16,130 nt of DNA from DATKDU01 sp035512595 (GTDB lineage Bacteria > Planctomycetota > Planctomycetia > Pirellulales > Pirellulaceae). The number at the start of each line of letters is the position of its first letter. The stretch's first letter is position 1. Positions 1 to 6,363 of the stretch are shown here, piece after piece. The DNA is taken from positions 1-16,130 of the forward strand of contig DATKDU010000090.1 of assembly GCA_035512595.1 (NCBI GenBank). The letters run 5' to 3'. The notes beneath the pieces are model-generated. The model worked only from the letters and a program-made list of their open reading frames with translations, was not told the DNA's origin and made no database searches. Both the position numbers and the translations under genes were made by a program.

Positions 1-11
1 TGCACAGCGGC

Positions 12-1547
12 TTGTCCGCGGTCCGCACGCGGCAGCGAGAGGCTGCGCGGTCGCAGCGGCTGGCGGCCATTCTGGAGATTGCGGCCCGCTGGCAGCAGAC
101 CCAGGAGATGGGGCCGCTTCTGGCGCAGATGGCGGAAATGGCGACCAAGCTGCTCGCGGCCGAGCGGGCGAGCATCTTCCTGTGGGACAAGCCGCACAAG
201 ACGCTGGTCGGTCGGCCGGCTCTCGGCGCACCCGGCGGCGAGCTGCGAGTGCCGGACGATGCGGGCGTCGTTGGCCAGGTGGTGCAAACGGGAGAACCCA
301 GGCGGGTCGATGCCGACGTGGAGGTGGAGCAGCGGGAAGTCGATCGCCGCGTGGACAAGCAGCTCAAGTTCCAGACGCGGTCGCTCGTCTGCGTGCCCCT
401 CCGCGGCAAGCGCGGGAACGTGCTGGGGGCGTTCGAGGTGCTCAACAAGATCGGCGGCAATTTTAGCGACGAAGACGAGCGGGCGCTTGGGGAACTGGCG
501 ACCCACGCGGCCGTGGCGCTGGAAAACACGCAGCAACTCGAGCACTTGCTGGCCGCACGCAAGCAGGTGGCCGACGAAGCGGCGCAGGGGGTGCAGCTCA
601 TCGGCGCCTGCCCGGCGATTGAGGGGCTGCGGAGCACGATCCGCCGCGTCGCCGACACCGACCTGGCGGTGCTGATCCTGGGCGAAAACGGCACCGGCAA
701 GGAAGTCGTCGCCCAGATGATTCATTACCAGAGCCGGCGGCGGCAGGAGCCGTTTGTGGCGGTGAACTGTGCGGCACTCCCCGAGACGCTGCTGGAGAGC
801 GAGCTGTTCGGGCACGAGAAGGGGGCGTTCACCGACGCCCGCGAGATGCGGCGCGGCAAGTTCGAGCTGGCCCGCGAGGGGACGCTGTTCCTCGACGAGA
901 TCGGCGACATGAGCCCCGGCGGACAGGCGAAGCTCCTGCGGGTGCTGGAAGAGAAGATCGTCGTCCGCGTCGGCGGCTCGACGCCGATCACAACCGATGC
1001 CCGCGTGCTGGCGGCGACGAACCAGAACCTGGCGGAGCTGGTGCGGTCCAAGAAGTTTCGCGAAGACCTTTACTTTCGGTTGAACGTCGTGACGCTGGAA
1101 GTGCCGCCGCTGCGGACGCGCGGCGAGGACATTGCCGAGCTGGCGGAGTTTTTCCTGAAAGGCTTTTCACTACAGGCGCGGCGGAAGACGCCGAAGCTGA
1201 CCGCGGCGGCACGGAAGAAGCTTTTAGCTCACGCGTGGCCGGGAAACGTCCGCGAGCTGAGGAACATGATGGAGCGGATCGCGTACCTCGTTCCCCAGGA
1301 GCAGGAGAAGATTGACGTCTCCGACCTGGCGTTCATCCTCTCCCCCAAGGCACCCGCCGATGGCGTCTTCTCGCTCGATGAGCCCCTCGCGGACGCGACC
1401 CGCCGCTTCCAGATCGAGTACATCCGCCGGCATATCGACGCCGCCCGCGGCAACATGACCCTCGCTGCCGAGCGGATGGGACTGCACCGCTCGAACCTGT
1501 ACCGCAAGACGCGGCAACTCGGGATGGAAGTGGTGGAGGAGCAGTAG
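12..1547 (+). CDS. GAF-domain sigma-54-dependent activator, AAA+ and Fis-type HTH
   Basis: This is a bacterial enhancer-binding protein: the AAA+ ATPase remodels the sigma-54 RNA polymerase closed complex, the GAF domain senses a ligand, and the C-terminal helix-turn-helix binds upstream DNA. In order: GAF about residues 15-175, AAA+ about 197-425, Fis-like HTH about 465-508 (AAERMGLHRSNLYRK). Walker A is GENGTGKE at 224-231, Walker B is LFLDEIGDM, and the arginine-finger region reads FREDLYFRLNVV. The sigma-54 contact loop reads GAFTDA (271-276) instead of the usual GAFTGA. With no receiver domain, it is probably controlled by a small molecule or protein bound to GAF. The start shown is a TTG; the frame is open to the window edge, so the true start may lie upstream. 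The family call is solid; the regulon cannot be seen. Confidence 0.93.
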   Translation: MSAVRTRQREAARSQRLAAILEIAARWQQTQEMGPLLAQMAEMATKLLAAERASIFLWDKPHKTLVGRPALGAPGGELRVPDDAGVVGQVVQTGEPRRVDADVEVEQREVDRRVDKQLKFQTRSLVCVPLRGKRGNVLGAFEVLNKIGGNFSDEDERALGELATHAAVALENTQQLEHLLAARKQVADEAAQGVQLIGACPAIEGLRSTIRRVADTDLAVLILGENGTGKEVVAQMIHYQSRRRQEPFVAVNCAALPETLLESELFGHEKGAFTDAREMRRGKFELAREGTLFLDEIGDMSPGGQAKLLRVLEEKIVVRVGGSTPITTDARVLAATNQNLAELVRSKKFREDLYFRLNVVTLEVPPLRTRGEDIAELAEFFLKGFSLQARRKTPKLTAAARKKLLAHAWPGNVRELRNMMERIAYLVPQEQEKIDVSDLAFILSPKAPADGVFSLDEPLADATRRFQIEYIRRHIDAARGNMTLAAERMGLHRSNLYRKTRQLGMEVVEEQ

Positions 1548-1616
1548 GAGTGCAGAGTGCAGAGTGCAGAGTGGGAGATTCTGCACTCTGCACTCTGCAC
1601 TCTGCACTCTGCACTC
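1548..1616. repeat. Inverted array of 7-bp repeats forming a long hairpin
   Basis: Directly after the activator stop codon, the left arm 1548-1573 is made of GAGTGCA heptamers (three copies plus a partial). The right arm 1581-1616 has five copies of the complementary heptamer. The 26-base left arm pairs perfectly with 1584-1609 (10-base loop) or, shifted by one heptamer, with 1591-1616. No T tract follows, so it is not a standard intrinsic terminator, although such a stem could stall polymerase or protect the 3' end of the upstream mRNA. Confidence 0.95.
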
Positions 1617-1638
1617 ATGCCCGGCGATTCCCTATAAT
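1610..1638 (+). promoter_or_regulatory. Putative sigma-70-type promoter for the YbaK-like gene
   Basis: A perfect TATAAT lies at 1633-1638. Seventeen bases upstream the hexamer is TGCACT (3 of 6 against TTGACA), which belongs to the last heptamer of the preceding repeat. The start codon is about 88 bases downstream. The -10 match is exact but the -35 is poor, so this is a moderate call made by eye. Confidence 0.45.
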
Positions 1639-1725
1639 ACAGGCAGCGAGAAACCCCCCGGCTCCTCGGCCGCGCGATCCGAGTGGCTCCGCGGCAGTCG
1701 GCCCTTGGCGAAAGCGAGGTGTGCG

Positions 1726-2199
1726 ATGTCTCTACCGCGCTGGATAGTTTCCACCCTGGAAGCCGAGCACGTTCCGTATCGGGTTCGCCATCACCGGCCT
1801 TGTTTCACCGCCCAGGAGGTGGCGGCGGCCGAACACGTGTCGGGGCACCGGCTGGCGAAGGTGGTTGCCGTGAAGGCCGACGACGAGATGGTGTTCGTCG
1901 TGCTGCCGGCGTCGCAGCGGCTGGACCTGCGGGCCGTCAGCAAGATGATGCACAGCGGCCAATGCCGGCTGGCGACCGAACAGGAGATGGCGGAGCGGTT
2001 CCCGGATTGCGAAGTGGGGGCCTTGCCGCCGCTGCCGCACTGGGACGGGATCACCATCCTGGCGGACACGCGTCTGGCGGAAGCGGACGGTTCGATCGTC
2101 TTTCAAGCCGGGACGCACGAGGATGCGATCGAGCTGTCGCCGGCCGACTGGCGAAGGATCGCCCATCCGCGGGTGGGGCGGCTGGCGGCGGCGAACTAG
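1726..2199 (+). CDS. YbaK/EbsC-family aminoacyl-tRNA deacylase
   Basis: A 157-residue stand-alone YbaK/ProXp-type editing domain. Family members hydrolyse mischarged aminoacyl-tRNA (for example Cys- or Ala-tRNAPro) in the cytoplasm. The conserved lysine region reads HRLAKVVAVK, with K45 in the expected place of the catalytic lysine, followed by a hydrophobic strand and the LDLRAVSKMM helix typical of the fold. ATG 1726 was chosen because GAGG at 1716-1719 sits seven bases upstream and the family fold begins there. An in-frame upstream extension would run back through the heptamer repeat and is not credible. The gene is flanked by its own possible -10 box and by a palindromic repeat, so it appears monocistronic. 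Substrate specificity cannot be read from the sequence. Confidence 0.87.
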   Translation: MSLPRWIVSTLEAEHVPYRVRHHRPCFTAQEVAAAEHVSGHRLAKVVAVKADDEMVFVVLPASQRLDLRAVSKMMHSGQCRLATEQEMAERFPDCEVGALPPLPHWDGITILADTRLAEADGSIVFQAGTHEDAIELSPADWRRIAHPRVGRLAAAN

Positions 2200-2223
2200 C
2201 GGCCCGGACTTCGAGGTAGTTGC

Positions 2224-2293
2224 ATCCGCAGATTACGCAGACGGGCGCAGATTTAATGACTGTTCCTCTGCTAAATCGGCGCAATCTGCGGAT
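2224..2293. repeat. Imperfect palindromic repeat with ATCCGCAGATT word
   Basis: The left part (2224-2255) begins ATCCGCAGATTACGC and ends GCAGATTTA. The right part (2272-2293) is TAAATCGGCGCAATCTGCGGAT. The outer 11 bases (ATCCGCAGATT) pair exactly with the right end, and the inner GATTTA pairs with TAAATC, separated by a bulge in the left arm. The GCAGATT word occurs twice in the left arm, so this is a repeat array folded on itself. It fills much of the 229-base gap between the YbaK-like and TPR genes; the rest of that gap shows only the weak promoter candidate listed separately. Confidence 0.85.
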
Positions 2294-2337
2294 CGCCCCG
2301 ACAAGCATCCCATTCCGCCTTTACCGGCCGTCGCGAA

Positions 2338-2366
2338 TTGACGGGCCAAAGCGGTTGGCCTACGTT
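2338..2366 (+). promoter_or_regulatory. Weak promoter candidate upstream of the TPR protein gene
   Basis: TTGACG (2338-2343, 5 of 6 to the -35 consensus), a 17-base spacer and TACGTT (2361-2366, 3 of 6 but keeping the conserved TA...T positions). It would start transcription about 55 bases before the ATG at 2429. Found by eye; chance occurrence is possible. Confidence 0.33.
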
Positions 2367-2428
2367 TTTCGTATCCGCGAAGCGCGTGCTTCTGGGCGGA
2401 AGATCGCGGGTCAAGCGAAAGGCGTGGC

Positions 2429-3199
2429 ATGTACGGGCTCGACTGGCTGTATACGAGCTCCCTCGCGCCGGTCCTTGCGCCCGTGGTGCTGGCGATTCAG
2501 ATCGCTTGCGTGATCCACCTGCTGCGGACCGGGCGGCCCTACTGGTGGCTGTGGATCATCTTTGTCATCCCGCTGATCGGCGTGGCGGCGTACATCTACC
2601 TGGAAGTGCGGCCGACCTGGGGAAAGCTCGATCTCGATTCGGTCTTGTGGAAGTTCAAAAGCCCCCACCAGCGGATCGCCATCCTTGGCGAGCGGCTCGA
2701 AGACTCAAGCACGGTCAAGAACCGGTTGGCCCTGGCGGCCGAGTTGCACGAGGCGGGACAATTCGACCGCGAGTGCCAGGTGCTGTCCGAAGGGCTGCGC
2801 GGCGCGTTCAAGGATGACGTGACGCTGCTCTTGCGGCTGGCGGAAGCTCATCTCGAAGCTGGTCGGGCCGCCGAAGCGCAGCAGATCGTCCAGCAGGTCG
2901 TGCCGCCACGGTCCCCCGACGTGCAGCTTCAGCACGCCCTCTTGAAAGCCAGAACGCTGGACCGCCTGGGACAGCACGCCGAGGCCGAACCGCTGCTCAA
3001 GGAACTGGTCGCGCGCAAGAAGAGCGAAGCGCCGCGCTATTACTACGCGGAGTTCCTCATTTGCCAGGGACGCAGCGGCGAAGGGGCCGCCATTTTGCAC
3101 GACATCCTCCGTCAGTATCGCCGCGGCAACGTCGTCTGGCGGCATCAAGAAAAGCGGTGGTTCTACGCCGCCAAGCGGCTGCTGAAAGCACCGCGGTAG
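2429..3199 (+). CDS. Membrane-anchored TPR protein, COG4700-like
   Basis: A 256-residue protein with two closely spaced N-terminal transmembrane helices (about 10-32 and 38-58, separated by the short RTGRPYWW turn, similar to the PLDc_N hairpin). A helical region with divergent tetratricopeptide repeats follows (about 85-230; for example LALAAELHEAGQFDRECQVL). This layout and length match the COG4700 group of uncharacterised TPR proteins. TPRs are protein-binding scaffolds, so it probably presents a helical-repeat domain at the inner membrane; the partner is unknown. ATG 2429 has GAAAGG at 2417-2422 at a reasonable distance. No catalytic motif is visible. The dehydrogenase gene follows 95 bases downstream on the same strand, but no functional link is evident. 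Confidence 0.82.
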   Translation: MYGLDWLYTSSLAPVLAPVVLAIQIACVIHLLRTGRPYWWLWIIFVIPLIGVAAYIYLEVRPTWGKLDLDSVLWKFKSPHQRIAILGERLEDSSTVKNRLALAAELHEAGQFDRECQVLSEGLRGAFKDDVTLLLRLAEAHLEAGRAAEAQQIVQQVVPPRSPDVQLQHALLKARTLDRLGQHAEAEPLLKELVARKKSEAPRYYYAEFLICQGRSGEGAAILHDILRQYRRGNVVWRHQEKRWFYAAKRLLKAPR

Positions 3200-3263
3200 C
3201 CGCCAAGTGCCGCCTTGTCATCCCGCCCCCTCGCCGGCATGATCAGGCACTTGCGCCTCCCCC

Positions 3264-3291
3264 CACTCACCACTCACCACTCACCACTTCC
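3264..3291 (+). repeat. CACTCAC heptamer tandem repeat abutting a start codon
   Basis: Three exact CACTCAC units (3264-3270, 3271-3277, 3278-3284) and a degenerate fourth (CACTTCC, 3285-3291) end three bases before ATG 3295. The tract is free of G and therefore replaces any Shine-Dalgarno sequence for the dehydrogenase gene. Confidence 0.9.
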
Positions 3292-3294
3292 CCC

Positions 3295-4284
3295 ATGCCC
3301 GCCCGCGTCATCATCTCCGATTTCCAGCACGGCGCCCTCGATGCCGAGGAGTCGATTCTCGGGGACCTCGCCACGGTCGAGTCGCTCGACGTCACCAGCG
3401 AGGAGCAGATGTGGGGACGCGTCGAGAATGCCGACGCGATCATGGTTTACCACACGATCAAAATCACGCGGGCCACGATCGAGCGGCTCAAGCATTGCAA
3501 GCTCATCGTCCGCTGCGGCGTGGGCTACGACAACGTGGACTATGTTTACGCCCGCAGCCGCGGCATTCCGGTCGCCAACGTCCCGGACTACGGCACCGAG
3601 GAAGTCGCCGACTCGGCCATCGGCCTGATGCTCGCGTTGACCCGCGGCATTGCCTACCAGAATTCGTTCCTGCGGCCCAGCGATACGCACTGGCACTTCA
3701 GCCACGTGGTGCCGCTGCGGCGGCTGCGCGGGCGGACGTTTGCCGTGCTGGGCCTGGGGCGGATTGGCTCGGCGGCGGCCGTGCGGGCCAAGGCCCTCGG
3801 CATGGAGGTCATCTTCTACGATCCGTACAAGCCGGACGGATACGACAAGGCGCTCGGCATTCGTCGCGTCGAATCGCTGGAAGAGCTATTGTCCCAGGCA
3901 TTCGTCCTGAGCTGCCATACGCCGCTGACGAACGAAACCCACCATATCATCAATGCCGCCGCCATCGACCAAATGCCGAAGGGCTCGTACCTGATCAACA
4001 CGTCGCGCGGCGGCGTGGTCGATGTGAACGCCATTCCGGCCGCGATCGAAAGCGGCCGCCTGGCCGGGGCCGGGATCGACGTCCTTCCACAAGAACCGCC
4101 GCCGCTCGATCACCCGCTGATTGCCGCCTGGCGCAACCCCAATCATCCGGCCCACTACCGCGTGATCCTCAACGCCCACAACGCCTTCTACAGCGAAGAG
4201 GGGCTGCGCGACATGCGGATCAAAGGGGCCGAGGCGTGCCGCCGGGCGCTGCTGGGGCAGCCGCTAAGGAATGTGGTGAATTAG
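3295..4284 (+). CDS. CtBP-like D-2-hydroxyacid dehydrogenase, NAD-binding
   Basis: A 329-residue oxidoreductase that would interconvert a 2-oxoacid and a D-2-hydroxyacid with NAD(H) in the cytoplasm. The Rossmann motif is GLGRIG at 153-158. The catalytic triad is visible: R238 in NTSRGG, E267 in LPQEPP and H295 in NAHNAFYS. The substrate-loop sequence VRCGVGYDNVD is also typical. The ending (FYSEEG, then LRNVVN at the C-terminus) resembles the CtBP branch more than SerA; the ACT domain of SerA is absent. The ATG at 3295 was chosen because the family fold (PARVIISDF) begins there. No Shine-Dalgarno is present; a CACTCAC repeat occupies that place. An in-frame extension upstream would overlap the TPR gene. 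The natural substrate is unknown. Confidence 0.92.
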   Translation: MPARVIISDFQHGALDAEESILGDLATVESLDVTSEEQMWGRVENADAIMVYHTIKITRATIERLKHCKLIVRCGVGYDNVDYVYARSRGIPVANVPDYGTEEVADSAIGLMLALTRGIAYQNSFLRPSDTHWHFSHVVPLRRLRGRTFAVLGLGRIGSAAAVRAKALGMEVIFYDPYKPDGYDKALGIRRVESLEELLSQAFVLSCHTPLTNETHHIINAAAIDQMPKGSYLINTSRGGVVDVNAIPAAIESGRLAGAGIDVLPQEPPPLDHPLIAAWRNPNHPAHYRVILNAHNAFYSEEGLRDMRIKGAEACRRALLGQPLRNVVN

Positions 4285-4338
4285 ACGGATTCCCCTCAAA
4301 GCAGACCACCTGCCGCGACTGCAACCACAGGGCGGGAA

Positions 4339-5811
4339 CTATTCGACCGTGTGAAGCATCGCCGCGGGCGGAATGGCGCCAAGCGACTTGGCGCTGGGGG
4401 GTTGCCATTGGATCTTGCATTCGCCGCGTGTCAGCACCATCCCAACGACCTGAATTGGCACGATCCCCTTCTCCAAAGTGATCTTCGCCACGGTCGTTTC
4501 TCCGTCACGAAACGGGCATATCAACTCCCCCTTGATGTAGAGCGCCACACGGTCATAGGTTGAGTCGGCATTAAACGCGTATTCGCCGGATTCGTCGATT
4601 TTCAAAAAGCCGCTGGCGACGACGTTGCGTTCCTCGGGAAACTTCAGCGGCAGGAGGGAGGTTGCGACGAATGCTTGCCCGACAGGCTTCCCGAGTTCTT
4701 CCGGAGGAACCCAACCCTTGTAGAGGTTGTCATCCTGCGACGCATGTCGAGCGTATTGGCGGACAAGCAGTCCTGGTGCATAGGCTGTCCGCAGCCGCCG
4801 GGGTGACGTGGCCTTGCTCACGGCGGCTGACGCGGGTTCCAGCCGTTTCAGCGACTCACCGATGCGATCCAGCGTCAGTTTGATCTTCGCCTTGCCCAAA
4901 TCCTCTTTGCCATATACCTCGAGTTGACGTTCCAGGGCCTCCTTCGTGCGCTCCAGGGCAACGCGCTGCGCCGAACTCGTGCCCGATTTGGCCTGCTCCT
5001 CAAACCAGCCGGCGACAAGCTGAGCTTCTTCGAGGGTCCATGTGTCCGTGCCGCGTCCGAGGACCGTCAGCAATTGCTTGAGCGTCGGATCCTTCGAATC
5101 GGGGGCGAGATCGGCAGCCTCTTCAGGAGAGTCCAACTCCAACAGCAGCAGCCGCACGAGCTTGGCTAGCGCTTCCTGATCGTCGCGATTCGCAAAGAGG
5201 TGCTCGTACAGTTCCGCGGCCTTTTTTTCGGCTGGCTCGCGGTCGGCCAAATACTTGATGCGCGCCTGAAGGTCCGGCCGGGTTTCTGGTGCGGCGATGC
5301 CTGCGACCGGTATCGCCTTGCGCAGCAATGCCAGCGCTTCCGAGGTCTTTCGAGAACTGACGCGCTGTTCTGCAACCACCAGCAACCGCGCCAGATACGG
5401 CTGGGCCGCTTTTGCCTTGTCCGCCGGACGCGCCAGCGCATAGGATTTTTCTTCGAGCGATAATGCGGCCTCGTTGCCGCTTGCCAGCCGCTCCGGATGG
5501 GACTTCGTAAACAGGTCAAGGGCACGGACTGCCGCCGAATATCCGACCGGATCCTTCGATCCGAGCTCGTATGCCTTTTGAAACAGCGACGCCTGGGCCG
5601 CCGCATCGTCGTTCAGATTCTCGGCGGCGGCCAGCACCTTCACCCCCAGTTCAGCGTCATCGCGCTTCGTCGTCGTGGCCAAGACCTTAGCCGCCTCTTC
5701 AGCAAACAAGACTTCAAAAGCGTCTTCGGCTGCCATTGTCGCTCCGTCCCACGTCCGCAGCAGGCACGATGCGCCAATCAGCCAAGCGAGCACGGTGCGG
5801 GAAGAAACCAT
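4339..5811 (-). CDS. Exported helical protein with PA14-like C-terminal domain
   Basis: A 490-residue protein with an N-terminal signal peptide (VLAWLIGASCLL core, probable cleavage near TMAAED). Residues about 30-330 are alanine-, leucine- and charge-rich helices, probably TPR-like repeats. The C-terminal part, about 345-485, resembles PA14: GFLKIDESGEYAFNAD, then VALYIKGELI, and a closing IQWQPPS..IPPAAML. PA14 modules are beta-barrel carbohydrate- or ligand-binding units, so a periplasmic or surface binding role is plausible but inferred. ATG 5811 was chosen over in-frame ATGs at 5835 and 5817 because GAGG lies eight bases before it. The gene converges with the dehydrogenase; I see no terminator in the 54-base gap. 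Confidence 0.75.
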   Translation of the reverse strand: MVSSRTVLAWLIGASCLLRTWDGATMAAEDAFEVLFAEEAAKVLATTTKRDDAELGVKVLAAAENLNDDAAAQASLFQKAYELGSKDPVGYSAAVRALDLFTKSHPERLASGNEAALSLEEKSYALARPADKAKAAQPYLARLLVVAEQRVSSRKTSEALALLRKAIPVAGIAAPETRPDLQARIKYLADREPAEKKAAELYEHLFANRDDQEALAKLVRLLLLELDSPEEAADLAPDSKDPTLKQLLTVLGRGTDTWTLEEAQLVAGWFEEQAKSGTSSAQRVALERTKEALERQLEVYGKEDLGKAKIKLTLDRIGESLKRLEPASAAVSKATSPRRLRTAYAPGLLVRQYARHASQDDNLYKGWVPPEELGKPVGQAFVATSLLPLKFPEERNVVASGFLKIDESGEYAFNADSTYDRVALYIKGELICPFRDGETTVAKITLEKGIVPIQVVGMVLTRGECKIQWQPPSAKSLGAIPPAAMLHTVE

Positions 5812-5853
5812 CGCCATTTCCTCGCGAATGAGCATGAGTCAACAAGAGCATTC

Positions 5854-5882
5854 AGTCTATGGTCGCCCCAAACGATTCGCAA
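5854..5882 (-). promoter_or_regulatory. Putative promoter of the PA14-like gene with overlapping palindrome
   Basis: On the minus strand, TTGCGA (5877-5882, 4 of 6), a 17-base spacer and TAGACT (5854-5859, 4 of 6) place the start about 36 bases before ATG 5811. A perfect short palindrome, CGATT-CGC-AATCG, at 5873-5885 covers the -35 hexamer and could be an operator. Both are by-eye calls. Confidence 0.38.
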
Positions 5883-5902
5883 TCGTCGTGACCAACGCCC
5901 GC

Positions 5903-6142
5903 CTAACGAAAGCCTACCATCGCCGAGTCGCTGCGCGCCCCGTCGTGTAATATCACCCGCTGCACCGTCTCCTTGCCATCCACCGTGACGATAAGCTCCC
6001 CCTCCGTTCCCGGCGGCAGTTCGCATGGCTCGGCCAGGATCAGGAACTTGTGGCCGACCTGGCCGACATCGAGAATGCGCCCGTTCACGCGGAGACGGAG
6101 GTCCACGGTGGCGGAGTGGTCGCGAGGCTGGCGGGCAATCAT
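5903..6142 (-). CDS. Small conserved-looking hypothetical protein, 79 aa
   Basis: Encodes a short, probably soluble, beta-rich protein: LRLRVNGRILDVGQVGHKFL, then AEPCELPPGTEGELIV and VDGKETVQRVIL. The pattern (a G-hRhLDVGQhG strand, a PPG turn, then a VDG strand pair) resembles small planctomycete proteins I have seen annotated only as hypothetical; I cannot name a Pfam family. ATG 6142 is preceded by AGGA about eight bases upstream and by a perfect TATAAT on the same strand, which supports a real gene. It lies 91 bases before the PA14-like gene on the same strand, and divergently from the DUF1549/DUF1553 gene. No signal peptide or membrane segment is visible. Function unknown. Confidence 0.68.
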   Translation of the reverse strand: MIARQPRDHSATVDLRLRVNGRILDVGQVGHKFLILAEPCELPPGTEGELIVTVDGKETVQRVILHDGARSDSAMVGFR

Positions 6143-6172
6143 GACACATCCTGAATTGGAGCGGCACGCGTC

Positions 6173-6178
6173 ATTATA
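6173..6178 (-). promoter_or_regulatory. TATAAT -10 box for the 79-aa gene
   Basis: The minus strand reads TATAAT exactly, 30 bases upstream of ATG 6142. No convincing -35 hexamer is found at 16-18 bases (the 17-base position reads CGCCCG), so activator dependence or a different -35 preference is possible. The 221-base gap up to the plus-strand ATG at 6364 otherwise shows only a TATAAC at 6255-6260 without a matching -35. Confidence 0.4.
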
Positions 6179-6363
6179 TCTCCACCCGTTCGGCGCGGGC
6201 GATTTTGAACCCGCTCGACGGCGGCACCGAGGGGGGCCGTGTGGGCACCGGAGCTATAACCCCACGGTTCGCCAACCATTGCATCCCGCCCGCCGATGGC
6301 CGATACTGGCAAGTGCCTGCCGGGCGCGTGCGCCTGACTTCCTGCCAACCGTCGAGACCTGCC

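Noticed and set aside
1548..1616. Intrinsic terminator of the activator gene
   Set aside because: The stem is strong but has no following T tract and is made of heptamers, so it is listed as a repeat.
1564..1725. N-terminal extension of the YbaK-like protein
   Set aside because: It would translate the heptamer repeat and the promoter; the family fold and a Shine-Dalgarno support ATG 1726.
3061..3294. N-terminal extension of the dehydrogenase
   Set aside because: It overlaps the TPR gene in another frame and lies outside the family fold.
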